Source: Streptococcus lactarius
Lineage (GTDB): Bacteria; Bacillota; Bacilli; Lactobacillales; Streptococcaceae
Assembly: GCF_016642265.1 (NCBI RefSeq)
Contig: NZ_MRXX01000017.1
Span: forward strand, 9,144-52,299
Length of the DNA: 43,156 bases
Direction: 5' to 3'
The notes under the pieces: generated by a model
What the model was told of the DNA's origin: nothing
The model's input: the letters and a program-made list of their open reading frames with translations, nothing else
Database searches by the model: none
In this document: positions 1-9,354 of the stretch, one piece after another
Position numbering within the stretch: position 1 is the stretch's first letter
Layout: the number at the start of each line of letters is the position of its first letter
Translations under genes and position numbers: made by a program

Positions 1-60
1 CTTGCTCGACAATCCAAAGATAATTGAGAGGCCAGGATTTCTGTCCCACTCTCTTTTTTT
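1..60. repeat. Dispersed terminator-like repeat, copy 1
   Basis: The first 33 bases (CTTGCTCGACAATCC onward) match 11924-11956 with only one or two differences. The hairpin part that follows (GAGAG...CTCTC and a T-run) is partly degenerate relative to copy 2. It probably ends a transcript coming from outside the window. Confidence 0.6.
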
Positions 61-123
61 CGAAAGATCTTCCTTCATTCGGCTAAAAATAGTAGAATAG
101 AACCAGTGAATCAACAAGAAAAT

Positions 124-431
124 GGGAGTTGTTATAAATTGGTTTCAATCGTAATCCGTGGTCTTTCAGGCCTTTCTCGCGGGATTGTTTACATGGGTCT
201 GTACCATTGTCGGGTCAGCCATCGTCTTTTTCTTCAAGCACATTAGTCGAAAATTACTGGACATCATGATGGGCTTTGCGGCAGGTGCGATGATCTTCGT
301 GGTAGTTGAGGAGTTGATCCCAGATTCACAGACCAATGGCAACACAGACCAATGGCAACACAGACGTGGCAACCCTGGGGCTTATGGTCGGCTTTGTCAT
401 TATGATGATCCTAGACGTCGCTTTGGGATAA
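124..431 (+). pseudogene. Decayed ZIP-family metal transporter (ZupT/GufA-like)
   Basis: This is the wreck of a ZIP divalent-metal transporter, a family that normally has about 270 residues and eight membrane helices. Four lesions can be read. First, GGGAG at 124-128 is followed by ATA (134) where ATG is expected, before codons for NWFQS. Second, TAA interrupts the frame at 152. Third, the first helices (VFQAFLAGLFTW..., then MGFAAGAMI) run directly into the C-terminal segment (FVVVEELIPDSQTNGNTD); in the family a FAAGxMI motif occurs in helix 2 and again near the C-terminus, so the middle was probably lost between these similar motifs. Fourth, a 16-bp tandem duplication (332-347 and 348-363) shifts the frame; removing one copy restores DVATLGLMVGFVIMM and the natural stop at 429-431. 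The assignment is from remembered family sequence. No functional protein is expected. Confidence 0.8.
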
Positions 432-437
432 ATGAGA

Positions 438-472
438 TCACCTTGTACCATAGATGCAAGGTGACTTTTTTA
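438..472 (+). terminator. Rho-independent terminator
   Basis: Perfect 8-bp stem TCACCTTG (438-445) / CAAGGTGA (457-464) followed by a T-run at 466-470. It separates the decayed transporter from the rml genes. Confidence 0.85.
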
Positions 473-480
473 TATAAACA

Positions 481-489
481 TGATAAAAT
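481..489 (+). promoter_or_regulatory. Candidate extended -10 of the rml operon
   Basis: TGATAAAAT is an extended -10 (TGN plus TAAAAT) about 34 bp before rmlA. No good -35 is visible. The rmlA ribosome site is AGAAAGG at 507-513. Confidence 0.45.
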
Positions 490-522
490 AAGAGTAATGA
501 CTACGTAGAAAGGCCTGTAATT

Positions 523-1392
523 ATGAAAGGTATTATTCTAGCTGGTGGCTCTGGAACTCGCTTGTACCCATTGACACGCGCAGCTTCCAAACAATTGATG
601 CCCATCTATGACAAACCAATGATCTACTATCCGCTTTCAACTCTAATGTTGGCGGGGATCAAAGAAATCTTGATTATCTCAACTCCTCAGGACCTCCCTC
701 GTTTTGAAGAGCTTCTTGGAGATGGTTCTGAACTTGGCATTTCTCTCTCTTATGCAGAGCAACCAAGTCCTGATGGCTTGGCCCAAGCCTTCATCATTGG
801 GGAAGACTTTATCGGTGACGATCATGTAGCACTTATTCTTGGGGACAATATTTTCCATGGAAATGGCTTAACAGCCATGTTGCAACGGGCAGAAGCAAAA
901 GAAAAAGGGGCGACTGTCTTTGGATACCAAGTCAAAGACCCAGAACGTTTTGGTGTGGTTGAGTTCGATGATGAGATGAATGCCATCTCTATCGAAGAAA
1001 AACCAGAACATCCGAAATCTCACTTTGCGGTGACAGGACTTTACTTCTATGACAATGATGTGGTCGAAATTGCTAAAAACATCAAACCAAGTCCTCGTGG
1101 AGAGCTTGAAATCACAGATGTTAATAAGGCATATTTAGAGCGTGGAGATCTCTCTGTAGAACTCATGGGCCGTGGTTTTGCCTGGTTGGATACTGGAACC
1201 CACGAAAGCCTCTTGCAAGCTTCTCAATATATCGAGACCGTTCAACGCTTGCAAAATGTTCAAGTGGCCAATCTTGAAGAAATTGCCTATCGCATGGGCT
1301 ATATTACCAAAGAACAAGTTCATGAATTGGCGCAACCGCTGAAGAAAAACGAATACGGACAATACTTGCTCCGTTTGATAGGAGAAGCTTAA
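523..1392 (+). CDS. rmlA: Glucose-1-phosphate thymidylyltransferase RmlA
   Basis: RmlA catalyses the first step of dTDP-L-rhamnose synthesis: glucose-1-phosphate plus dTTP gives dTDP-glucose and pyrophosphate, in the cytoplasm. The 289-residue protein has the usual family length. The nucleotidyltransferase signature [11 protein letters not shown] lies at residues 8-18, and EEKP followed by the GLYFYDN segment is typical of the sugar-phosphate site. The ATG follows AGAAAGG by nine bases. The stop overlaps the rmlC start by one base (TAATG), so the two genes are translationally coupled. The rhamnose donor feeds wall rhamnose polysaccharides in streptococci. Confidence 0.96.
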   Translation: MKGIILAGGSGTRLYPLTRAASKQLMPIYDKPMIYYPLSTLMLAGIKEILIISTPQDLPRFEELLGDGSELGISLSYAEQPSPDGLAQAFIIGEDFIGDDHVALILGDNIFHGNGLTAMLQRAEAKEKGATVFGYQVKDPERFGVVEFDDEMNAISIEEKPEHPKSHFAVTGLYFYDNDVVEIAKNIKPSPRGELEITDVNKAYLERGDLSVELMGRGFAWLDTGTHESLLQASQYIETVQRLQNVQVANLEEIAYRMGYITKEQVHELAQPLKKNEYGQYLLRLIGEA

Positions 1393-1985
1393 TGACAGAA
1401 CAATTTTTCGGAAAAGAACTAGCAGCACGTAAGATCGAAGCCATTCCAGGTATGTTGGAATTCGATATCCCCGTTCATGGGGACAACCGTGGTTGGTTTA
1501 AAGAAAACTTCCAAAAAGAAAAAATGCTTCCTCTTGAATTTCCAGAAAGCTTCTTTGCGGAAGGCAAGTTGCAAAATAACATTTCATTCTCTCGTAAGAA
1601 TGTTTTGCGTGGCTTGCATGCAGAGCCTTGGGATAAGTATATCTCTGTGGCAGATGAAGGTAAGGTCCTTGGAACTTGGGTAGACCTTCGGGAAGGCGAG
1701 ACCTTCGGGAACACTTACCAAACTGTGATTGATGCTTCCAAAGGGATCTTCGTCCCTCGTGGTGTAGCCAATGGGTTCCAAGTTTTGACGGATAAAGTGG
1801 CTTATACCTACTTAGTCAATGATTACTGGGCATTGGAACTCAAACCAAAATACGCATTTGTTAATTACGCAGACCCAAGCCTAGACATCCAATGGGAAAA
1901 CTTGGCAGAAGCAGAAGTCTCAGAAGCAGACAAGAATCACCCACTGCTCAAAGACGTCAAACCCCTAAAAGCAGAAGATTTGTAA
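1392..1985 (+). CDS. rmlC: dTDP-4-dehydrorhamnose 3,5-epimerase RmlC
   Basis: RmlC epimerises C3 and C5 of dTDP-4-keto-6-deoxyglucose, the third step of the dTDP-rhamnose pathway. The protein has 197 residues and a cupin fold is expected. RGLHAEPWDKY places the conserved His and Lys at residues 76 and 82, in the streptococcal variant of the RGLHYQ motif. The start codon shares its A with the rmlA stop codon. About 200 bp of highly structured non-coding DNA separates it from rmlB, which is unusual in an otherwise tight operon. Confidence 0.95.
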   Translation: MTEQFFGKELAARKIEAIPGMLEFDIPVHGDNRGWFKENFQKEKMLPLEFPESFFAEGKLQNNISFSRKNVLRGLHAEPWDKYISVADEGKVLGTWVDLREGETFGNTYQTVIDASKGIFVPRGVANGFQVLTDKVAYTYLVNDYWALELKPKYAFVNYADPSLDIQWENLAEAEVSEADKNHPLLKDVKPLKAEDL

Positions 1986-1992
1986 AAATAAA

Positions 1993-2021
1993 CCTTGCAC
2001 AGTATTTTTGCGACTGCAAGG
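1993..2021. other. Hairpin just upstream of the structured element
   Basis: Inverted repeat CCTTGCA (1993-1999) / TGCAAGG (2015-2021) with a 15-nt loop directly after the rmlC stop. There is no T-run after it, so it is not a classical terminator. Confidence 0.5.
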
Positions 2022-2031
2022 AGCCTGGTAG

Positions 2032-3234
<1,203 letters not shown>

Positions 3235-3241
3235 GGAAGAG

Positions 3242-3270
3242 AGTCCAAGTAGAAAACCGCTTGGACTTTT
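3242..3270 (+). terminator. Terminator of the rml operon
   Basis: 8-bp stem AGTCCAAG (3242-3249) / CTTGGACT (3260-3267) followed by TTTT. Confidence 0.8.
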
Positions 3271-3300
3271 CACTCGTTTTCAGTAAAAGCGGATGTATGA

Positions 3301-3306
3301 TATAAT
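3301..3306 (+). promoter_or_regulatory. Promoter -10 of the first tandem paralog
   Basis: Consensus TATAAT 36 bases before the start codon, with an AGGAAGG ribosome site at 3328-3334. Confidence 0.6.
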
Positions 3307-3341
3307 GGAACATATTAGGTTTCAAATAGGAAGGATAGGAT

Positions 3342-4373
3342 ATGAACCAAAAAGATTGGGTTGACCATTTTGAAGCACTCTACAACCGTAAGCCAAGTAT
3401 GCAAGAATTTCAAGAAGCGCGTGAAAAGGGGGAGTTTGTTGTGAACAAACCGGATACCCCTGCTTCAGCACCTGTCGCTCCGCAGCCGCAAGTGCAACCA
3501 ACTGGCCCATCCGGTTATAATCAGCCGCTAGCAAGCCCCAAAAAGCCAAGGTTCCATAAGAAAACGGTCACAGGTCTATCGATCGCAGGGCTTGTCGCGG
3601 TCATTGCTTTGGTATGCTTCTTTTTCTTCTCAAGTGGACCGGATTTAGATGGAATTTGGCTTAACCCTAACTTAGCACCTGTTGCCTATGAGCTAAAAGG
3701 GAAAAAACAGACGATTAATATGCTATATTCCATAAATAAAATAATCAAGGGAAATGAAGCGAAAAAGGAATTTAATGAGAAACTATCTTCATACGATTTA
3801 TCTAACTTAAAGAATTTGGCAGATGTTGATAAGAAGTTCCAATTAAAAACTAAAGAAGTCGTTATTGTTAAAGCAGATAAAAATGTACGTTATAACTTGC
3901 TTCAAGCAGATGGCACCAACGTAATTATTGATCAGGATTTTAAAGCACTAAAATATAATGATTCATCTGTATCAGAATTTAAGAAACAAGTAGTTTTCCA
4001 AAAAATTGAATTTCCAAAAGTTTTAGTTGGAAAATGGAAATTTTATGAGGACGGTACTTATACCATTTCAGACCATGGAATCATTAGCAAATCGGGTAGT
4101 AAGGAGAAAGGTTTTACATTATTTTATAGTCTGACGGATTTGAAGCGATTAAATAAATATAATAAAGATGACGACTATTCGGATTCAAAACTAAAAAGCC
4201 AGTTTGAACATATCCAAAAAGCTATTAAAAAGCAAGGTTACACTGTCACTAGTCCAGATGAAGTGTATAAAATGAATTATACTAATTATCTCGTCCCAGT
4301 AAATGGTGGAAAGACGCTTATTGCTCTTGATGACGATTTTAAAATTGTAAATAAAATACAGAAAGTTGAATAA
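3342..4373 (+). CDS. Tandem paralog 1: NGRKPS-motif membrane protein
   Basis: Unknown function. The 343-residue protein is built in three parts. A cytoplasmic N-terminal motif (MNQKDWVDHFEALYNRKPSM, then QEFQEAREKGEFV, residues 1-33) resembles short N-terminal motifs I recall from other streptococcal membrane proteins. A Pro/Gln-rich linker with a basic stretch (KKPRFHKK) follows, then one membrane helix at about residues 77-97. The outer domain has two W motifs, LDGIWL (about 102) and LVGKWK, reminiscent of repeated beta-barrel/lipocalin-like starts. The basic residues before the helix predict N-in, C-out topology. It has its own promoter and terminator. The second half is more AT-rich than the first. 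This copy has YNRKPS where the others have NGRKPS. Confidence 0.85.
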   Translation: MNQKDWVDHFEALYNRKPSMQEFQEAREKGEFVVNKPDTPASAPVAPQPQVQPTGPSGYNQPLASPKKPRFHKKTVTGLSIAGLVAVIALVCFFFFSSGPDLDGIWLNPNLAPVAYELKGKKQTINMLYSINKIIKGNEAKKEFNEKLSSYDLSNLKNLADVDKKFQLKTKEVVIVKADKNVRYNLLQADGTNVIIDQDFKALKYNDSSVSEFKKQVVFQKIEFPKVLVGKWKFYEDGTYTISDHGIISKSGSKEKGFTLFYSLTDLKRLNKYNKDDDYSDSKLKSQFEHIQKAIKKQGYTVTSPDEVYKMNYTNYLVPVNGGKTLIALDDDFKIVNKIQKVE

Positions 4374-4374
4374 T

Positions 4375-4400
4375 AAAGGGACCGCATGGTCCTTTTTCTT
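4375..4400 (+). terminator. Terminator of paralog 1
   Basis: AGGGACC-GCAT-GGTCCTT hairpin followed by TTTCTTTTT. Variants of the same hairpin follow all four paralogs. Confidence 0.85.
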
Positions 4401-4444
4401 TTTATCATGAATTTCCCCAAAAAAGCTCTAGACTCGCTGATTTG

Positions 4445-4489
4445 TGGTATACTATGACTAGTTTTTAGGGAAATCAATTTTTTAGGAGG
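4445..4489 (+). promoter_or_regulatory. Promoter and ribosome site of paralog 2
   Basis: Extended -10 TGG-TATACT (4445-4453) and AGGAGG (4484-4489). The block TGTGGTATACTATGACTAG recurs unchanged before paralog 4, so promoter and gene were duplicated as a unit. Confidence 0.75.
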
Positions 4490-4495
4490 ATGATC

Positions 4496-5548
4496 ATGAA
4501 TCAGAAAGATTGGGTTGAATATTTTGAAGCGGTCAATGGCCGTAAGCCAAGTATGCAAGAATTTCAGGAAGCGCGTGAAAACGGTGAATTTGTTGTGAAC
4601 AAACCGGATACACCTGCTTCATCACCTGTCGCTCCACAGCCACAAGTGCAGCCAACTGGTCCAGCCGGTTACAGCCAACCACTAGCAAGCCCCAAAAAGC
4701 CAAGGTTCCATAAAAAAACAGTCATCGGTCTCTCCATCGCAGGCCTTGTCGCAGTGATTGGCTTAGTCTGCTTCTTTTTCTTCTCAGGTGGGCCGGATTT
4801 AGATGGAATTTGGCTGACCGACACGGCTTCCAGACCTCTTGTCTACGAGCTAAATGGGAAAGAAAAGAAGCTCAATGGCGATTATCTAATTCGAAAAGTG
4901 ATCAAAGGAAATGAAGCGAAAAAAGAATTCAATGATAAGCTCTCTTCATTAGATTCCTCTGCTATACAGACACTGGCCGATGTTGACAATCAGTATCAAT
5001 TGAAGACCAAAGAAGTGGTTATTATCAAAACAGATGGCGAAACGTTTTATAATTTACTGCAGGAAAATGGCACAAATGTCATGCTTTCTGATAATTTTAA
5101 AGATCTCATTTATTATAGAAATGCTGTCCCGGAATTTAAGAAAATGACCGTCTTTAAAAAACTCGCATTTCCAAAGTTTTTAGTGGGAAAATGGGAAGTG
5201 GTCGAGGGAGAAAATGAAGAAGAAGAGGAAGATATTTTGCAATTATCAGATCATGGTATTTCGAAACGTTCCTCCAACAGTTATTGTAGCGCCGTTTATT
5301 CACTTGTAGATTCTGCTCGCATCAATAGTAGTGATGGGGATTCTCATTCTCTGGATGATAAAGTAAATACAGAATTCGAACATGTCCAAAAAGCAGTTGC
5401 AGAACAAGGCTACAAAATCAATAGTGCCAAAGATGTCTATAAAGAGTCTTATTCAAATTCTTATATTATTCCTGTAGAGGGCGGAAAGAAATTTATTGCT
5501 CTGGACAAAAACTACCATTTCTCTATAAAAGCTGAAAAAGTAAACTAA
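4496..5548 (+). CDS. Tandem paralog 2: NGRKPS-motif membrane protein
   Basis: Second member of the tandem family, 350 residues. ATG 4496 is chosen because AGGAGG (4484-4489) abuts the alternative ATG at 4490 and because all copies then begin MNQKDW. The N-terminal 33-residue motif and the linker are nearly identical to copy 1 (PVAPQPQVQPTGP and SPKKPRFHKK), followed by one membrane helix. The outer domain has LDGIWLTD and FLVGKWEVV. It is distinguished by an acidic insertion (GENEEEEEDI) after the second W motif. Its function is unknown. The very high similarity in the N-terminal third contrasts with diverged outer domains. Confidence 0.85.
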   Translation: MNQKDWVEYFEAVNGRKPSMQEFQEARENGEFVVNKPDTPASSPVAPQPQVQPTGPAGYSQPLASPKKPRFHKKTVIGLSIAGLVAVIGLVCFFFFSGGPDLDGIWLTDTASRPLVYELNGKEKKLNGDYLIRKVIKGNEAKKEFNDKLSSLDSSAIQTLADVDNQYQLKTKEVVIIKTDGETFYNLLQENGTNVMLSDNFKDLIYYRNAVPEFKKMTVFKKLAFPKFLVGKWEVVEGENEEEEEDILQLSDHGISKRSSNSYCSAVYSLVDSARINSSDGDSHSLDDKVNTEFEHVQKAVAEQGYKINSAKDVYKESYSNSYIIPVEGGKKFIALDKNYHFSIKAEKVN

Positions 5549-5552
5549 TTTG

Positions 5553-5580
5553 AAGGGCCGATAGGTCCTTTTTCTTTTTT
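5553..5580 (+). terminator. Terminator of paralog 2
   Basis: AAGGGCC-GATA-GGTCCTT hairpin followed by a T-rich tract. Confidence 0.8.
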
Positions 5581-5609
5581 AGAGGCCATGAATTTCCAAA
5601 TAATTTTCT

Positions 5610-5635
5610 TTGAATGGTAGGATTTATGGTATACT
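5610..5635 (+). promoter_or_regulatory. Promoter of paralog 3
   Basis: Extended -10 TGG-TATACT (5627-5635) with a weak, closely spaced TTGAAT at 5610-5615. The sequence after the -10 differs from that of paralogs 2 and 4, but the AGGAGGATCA ribosome region is kept. Confidence 0.6.
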
Positions 5636-5678
5636 AATAATAGCTTTTTTAAAAAATTTCGTTTTTAGGAGGATCAAG

Positions 5679-6743
5679 ATGAATCAAAAGGATTGGGTTG
5701 AGTACTTTGAAGCCCTCAATGGTCGCAAGCCAAGCATGCAAGAATTTCAAGAAGCGCGTGAAAAGGGTGAATTTGTCATTGAAAAGACCAATACACCAAC
5801 TCAAGCAGGAGAACCTGTAACTATCGCTCCACAGCCACAAATGCAACCAAGTGGTCCTGCAGGCCATAGCCAACCGGTGCCAAGACCAAAAGGAGCAAAA
5901 TTCAGCTTCACTAAGAAAACCGTCATCGGTCTATCCATCGCAGGACTTGTCGCAGTGGTTGCTGTAGTTTGCTTCTTTTTCTTCTCAAGTGGACCAAGCC
6001 TAGATGGCGTTTGGGTTCGAAATACCGATTCGAGTCCGGTCACTTATGAACTCACTGGAAAGAAACAAAGGGTGAATGGTGAAAAAACAGTTGATGATGT
6101 CCTCAAAGGAAATGAAGCAAAAAAAGAATTTGAAACAGCCCTCTCCTTGTTAGATTCAAGTGAAATCCATACGCTTGCGGATGTAGACAAGAAATTTAAC
6201 TTGAAAACAACAGAAGTCATCATTGTCAAATACGATAAGCATGTCACTTATAATTTACTTCAAAAAGATGGTTCAAATGTTATCTTAAAAGATAGTGTAT
6301 ATGATTTAAAAAGTTATTCATCAAATTCGAAATCCTTTAAAGAGGATCTGGTTTATCAAAAAGTTGAAACTCCTAAAGTTTTGGTGGGTAAATGGAAAGT
6401 TACGGCTGATGAAAGTGATGAAACAAGAAAGGTTACGATTACCGATCATGGATTGATTTCCAGTGATTCTGAAACAAGCCAAGCTGCTTTCTACCCGATG
6501 GCAGATAAAGATTTTCTAGATGGCAAATCTGAAAAAAATAAATCAACAGATAAAAAAGTTCAAAAACAATTTGAGAACATTAAAGAAGAGATTGAGTCAG
6601 AAGGCTATCAAGTAAAGAGTGAAAAGGACGTCTATAAACAAGTAGGGTTAAATTATTACTTCGTATCAGTAAATGGTGGAAAAAATATTCTTGTCTTAGA
6701 TAGTAGTTATCACGTGAATGCCAAGCTAGAAAAAATGAAATAA
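5679..6743 (+). CDS. Tandem paralog 3: NGRKPS-motif membrane protein
   Basis: Third copy, 354 residues from ATG 5679, which follows AGGAGG. An in-frame ATG at 5610 would overlap the promoter and add 23 unrelated residues, so it is rejected. The order is the same as in copies 1 and 2: MNQKDWVEYFEALNGRKPSM motif, Pro/Gln linker (slightly longer, NTPTQAGEPVTIAPQPQMQP), basic patch, membrane helix, then an outer domain with LDGVWV and VLVGKWKV. The outer domain is rich in Lys, Asp, Glu and Ser. Its function is unknown. Confidence 0.85.
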   Translation: MNQKDWVEYFEALNGRKPSMQEFQEAREKGEFVIEKTNTPTQAGEPVTIAPQPQMQPSGPAGHSQPVPRPKGAKFSFTKKTVIGLSIAGLVAVVAVVCFFFFSSGPSLDGVWVRNTDSSPVTYELTGKKQRVNGEKTVDDVLKGNEAKKEFETALSLLDSSEIHTLADVDKKFNLKTTEVIIVKYDKHVTYNLLQKDGSNVILKDSVYDLKSYSSNSKSFKEDLVYQKVETPKVLVGKWKVTADESDETRKVTITDHGLISSDSETSQAAFYPMADKDFLDGKSEKNKSTDKKVQKQFENIKEEIESEGYQVKSEKDVYKQVGLNYYFVSVNGGKNILVLDSSYHVNAKLEKMK

Positions 6744-6745
6744 TG

Positions 6746-6773
6746 AGAGGACCGCAAGGTCCTTTTTGTTTTT
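6746..6773 (+). terminator. Terminator of paralog 3
   Basis: AGGACC-GCAA-GGTCCT hairpin followed by TTTTG. Confidence 0.85.
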
Positions 6774-6815
6774 CATCATGAATTTCCTAAAAAATGTTCT
6801 GAACTCCCTGATTTG

Positions 6816-6859
6816 TGGTATACTATGACTAGTTTTTAGGGAAATGATTTTTTAGGAGG
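6816..6859 (+). promoter_or_regulatory. Promoter and ribosome site of paralog 4
   Basis: TGG-TATACT (6816-6824) and AGGAGG (6854-6859) in a block almost identical to that before paralog 2. Confidence 0.75.
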
Positions 6860-6865
6860 ATGATC

Positions 6866-7933
6866 ATGAATCAAAAAGATTGGGTCGAGTACTTTGAAGC
6901 GGTCAATGGTCGCAAGCCAAGTATGCAAGAATTTCAAGAAGCGCGTGAAAAGGGGGAGTTTGTAGTAGAACAAAAGGATGCATCTGCTCAAACAAGCAAC
7001 AATCAGGCTCATAGTCGGGAAGCAGCTGTTGCACCTACATCCTTCGCTCAAGAGCAGTCATATCAGAAAATTTTGCAACCTGTTCCGGGGAAGAGAAAAC
7101 CCAAGTTGTCTTTCAATAAACCAACAACGTTCGGTCTGGCCGTAGTCGCTATTGTTACTGCAATCACTCTTATTTGGATCTTTTTCTTTACAGGGACAAA
7201 AAGTCTGGATGGAATTTGGCTTAGCAACACGGATTCGATGCCAGTAGTTTATGAACTAAATGGAAAGAAAAAGAAAGTCAATACAACTCATCTGATCGAA
7301 AAAACGATCGAAGGAAAAGAAGCTAAAGATGAATTTATTCAGAAACTTTCTAAATTAAACTTACCGAATATGCAGACGCTAAAGGATGTCGATAAAAAGT
7401 TTCATTTGAGTACCAAAGAAGTAGTCATTTTTAAAACGGAAGGTTTAGTATTTTATAATTTGCTTCAGTCTAATGGGACAAATGTCATCTTCTTTGATGA
7501 TTTAGCGGACCTAGCCTACTGTACATCCAATTTGTCAGAATTTAAGAAGAGAGCCGTTTTCCAAAAAATCGAATATCCTGACGTTTTGGTTGGAAAATGG
7601 AAAAACGTGTCTAATACTGACGATCATTTAGTTTTTCAAATAACGAAAAATGGCGCATCGAATACGGATGTCACTGCTATTTATCCACTTGTAGATACTG
7701 ATCGTATCAATAATAAGAGTGGAAATTCCCATTCTTCGGATGATGAAATAAATGCTGAATTTGAAGAGGTTCAAAAAGAGATTAAAAATCAAGGCTACAC
7801 AGTGAATAGTGCTAAGGAAGTATATAAAGAGGCTTATACTCATTCCTACATTGTACCTGTAGATGGAGGGAAGAAGGTTATTGTTCTAGATAAAGACTAT
7901 AATTTTAAGTCGATGGTGGAAAAAGTGCAATAA
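6866..7933 (+). CDS. Tandem paralog 4: NGRKPS-motif membrane protein
   Basis: Fourth copy, 355 residues. Start 6866 is chosen for the same reason as in copy 2, since AGGAGG abuts ATG 6860. The N-terminal motif is conserved (MNQKDWVEYFEAVNGRKPSM). The linker is unrelated to the other copies (QKDASAQTSNNQ... and QSYQKILQPVPGKRKPK), and the membrane helix differs as well (FGLAVVAIVTAITLIWIFFF). The outer domain keeps LDGIWLSN and VLVGKWKN. The swapped linker and helix between conserved ends suggest recombination with another family member. Its function is unknown. Confidence 0.85.
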   Translation: MNQKDWVEYFEAVNGRKPSMQEFQEAREKGEFVVEQKDASAQTSNNQAHSREAAVAPTSFAQEQSYQKILQPVPGKRKPKLSFNKPTTFGLAVVAIVTAITLIWIFFFTGTKSLDGIWLSNTDSMPVVYELNGKKKKVNTTHLIEKTIEGKEAKDEFIQKLSKLNLPNMQTLKDVDKKFHLSTKEVVIFKTEGLVFYNLLQSNGTNVIFFDDLADLAYCTSNLSEFKKRAVFQKIEYPDVLVGKWKNVSNTDDHLVFQITKNGASNTDVTAIYPLVDTDRINNKSGNSHSSDDEINAEFEEVQKEIKNQGYTVNSAKEVYKEAYTHSYIVPVDGGKKVIVLDKDYNFKSMVEKVQ

Positions 7934-7935
7934 TG

Positions 7936-7962
7936 AGAGGACCGCGAGGTCCTTTTTGTTTT
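7936..7962 (+). terminator. Terminator of paralog 4
   Basis: AGGACC-GCGA-GGTCCT hairpin (GNRA loop) followed by TTTTTG. Confidence 0.85.
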
Positions 7963-8004
7963 CTAAACTTCTGATTTAAAACTATTCAAGTCTGAGCTAA
8001 AATA

Positions 8005-8013
8005 TGGTAGAAT
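8005..8013 (+). promoter_or_regulatory. Extended -10 promoter of udk
   Basis: TGG-TAGAAT at 8005-8013, the promoter form that recurs throughout this window. Confidence 0.6.
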
Positions 8014-8073
8014 AAATAAGATATGTCTGAGGTGTTTGAATCTTTCAGACGAGTACAGTTATTGGAGTTAAAC

Positions 8074-8709
8074 ATGCAAAATAGACCGATTATTATTGGT
8101 GTTACTGGTGGTTCTGGTGGTGGAAAAACTAGTGTATCTCGTGCCATTTTGGCGAATTTTCCAAATGAAAAGATTGCCATGATTGAGCATGATTCTTATT
8201 ACAAGGATCAAAGTCATTTGACCTTTGAGGAGCGGATCAAGACCAACTATGACCATCCGTTTGCCTTTGATACAGATTTGATGATTGCACAGATCAATGA
8301 ACTGTTAGCAGGTCGCCCGGTGGACATCCCAACCTATGACTATGCTGCGCATACGCGTAGTAATAAGACCTATCGTCAGGAACCGCAGGATGTCTTTATC
8401 GTAGAGGGGATCCTTGTTCTTGAAGACAAGCGCCTTCGCGACTTGATGGATATCAAAATTTTTGTGGATACCGATGATGATGTTCGGATCATTCGTCGGA
8501 TCAAGCGAGATATGGAAGAGCGTGGCCGGAGTCTTGATAGCGTTATTGATCAGTACTTGGGTGTGGTGAAGCCTATGTACCATCAGTTTATCGAACCGAC
8601 TAAACGCTATGCGGATGTCATTATCCCGGAAGGTGTCAGCAATACTGTAGCGATCGATCTGATTACAACCAAGATTGAAAAAATCCTCCGAGAAGCGCGT
8701 GAAGGTTAA
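8074..8709 (+). CDS. udk: Uridine kinase
   Basis: Udk phosphorylates uridine and cytidine to UMP and CMP in pyrimidine salvage. The 211-residue length matches streptococcal Udk. The P-loop GGSGGGKT is at residues 12-19, with DSYYKDQ and the [17 protein letters not shown] segment typical of the family. ATG 8074 has GGAG (8064-8067) six bases upstream. An in-frame ATG at 8023, nine bases after the -10, would add 17 residues not found in relatives; it may be a spurious or minor start. A single-gene transcript is likely. Confidence 0.95.
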   Translation: MQNRPIIIGVTGGSGGGKTSVSRAILANFPNEKIAMIEHDSYYKDQSHLTFEERIKTNYDHPFAFDTDLMIAQINELLAGRPVDIPTYDYAAHTRSNKTYRQEPQDVFIVEGILVLEDKRLRDLMDIKIFVDTDDDVRIIRRIKRDMEERGRSLDSVIDQYLGVVKPMYHQFIEPTKRYADVIIPEGVSNTVAIDLITTKIEKILREAREG

Positions 8710-8759
8710 GACAAAACAGAGATAAGGACATGAGCGGATCTTATCTATCTAAATAATAG

Positions 8760-8807
8760 AGAGTGCGAAGAGAATTTTGAAGAAAATCACTCAATCGCAC
8801 TCTTTTT
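8760..8807 (+). terminator. Terminator of udk
   Basis: GAGTGCGA (8761-8768) / TCGCACTC (8795-8802) with a 26-nt loop, then TTTTT. Confidence 0.7.
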
Positions 8808-8840
8808 GTCGCTTTCTAACTTAATTTTTGAGCAAAGATT

Positions 8841-8849
8841 TGGTATAAT
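8841..8849 (+). promoter_or_regulatory. Promoter of the fRMsr-dnaX operon (leaderless type)
   Basis: TGG-TATAAT at 8841-8849. Its expected start site coincides with ATG 8857, so the transcript may have no 5' leader. Confidence 0.6.
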
Positions 8850-8856
8850 GAAAGGT

Positions 8857-9354
8857 ATGAAACAATCGGAAAAAGAATCACAATACCAGCTCTTGCTGGC
8901 CCAGTTAGATGCTCTCTTAACGGATGAAACCAATGCTTTGGCCAATCTATCCAATGCTAGCGCACTCTTGAATCAAGCCCTACCTCGTTCAGTCTTTGCA
9001 GGTTTTTATTTGTATGACAAATCGGAATTGATCTTGGGACCTTTTCAAGGTGGAGTATCTTGTGTCCACATCGCACTTGGAAAGGGTGTCTGTGGAGAAG
9101 CAGCTCAAAAGCAAGAAACCATCATCGTCGAGGACGTCCACCAGCATGCCAACTACATTTCCTGTGATAGTCGGGCCATGAGTGAGATTGTGGTGCCCAT
9201 GGTCAAGGATGGGCAACTCCTTGGGGTTTTGGATCTAGATTCAGAAATAGTCGCTGATTATGATCAGCTGGACCAAGCCTATCTCGAACAGTTTGTCTCT
9301 CTCCTGCTTGAAAAGACAGACTGGGATTTTAAGATGTTTGGAGTGAAGAGTTAA
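8857..9354 (+). CDS. Free methionine-R-sulfoxide reductase (GAF domain)
   Basis: A 165-residue single GAF-domain protein of the fRMsr (MsrC/YebR) family, which reduces free methionine-R-sulfoxide and so helps repair oxidative damage. Three Cys match the E. coli enzyme in spacing: Cys69, Cys79 and Cys103 (in VSCVHI, GVCGEA and ISCDSR) are 10 and 24 residues apart, as I recall for the characterised enzyme. The start is taken at ATG 8857 (MKQSEKE). It lies only seven bases after the -10, so translation may begin on a leaderless mRNA; ATG 8848 overlaps the -10 and is unlikely. The stop overlaps the dnaX start by one base. Confidence 0.85.
   Translation: MKQSEKESQYQLLLAQLDALLTDETNALANLSNASALLNQALPRSVFAGFYLYDKSELILGPFQGGVSCVHIALGKGVCGEAAQKQETIIVEDVHQHANYISCDSRAMSEIVVPMVKDGQLLGVLDLDSEIVADYDQLDQAYLEQFVSLLLEKTDWDFKMFGVKS

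Noticed and set aside
3342..7933. CRISPR or VNTR array, suggested by repeated blocks
   Set aside because: The repeats are whole genes with their own promoters and terminators, not short spaced repeats.
8023..8073. Longer uridine kinase start at 8023
   Set aside because: It adds residues absent from relatives; ATG 8074 has a GGAG six bases upstream.
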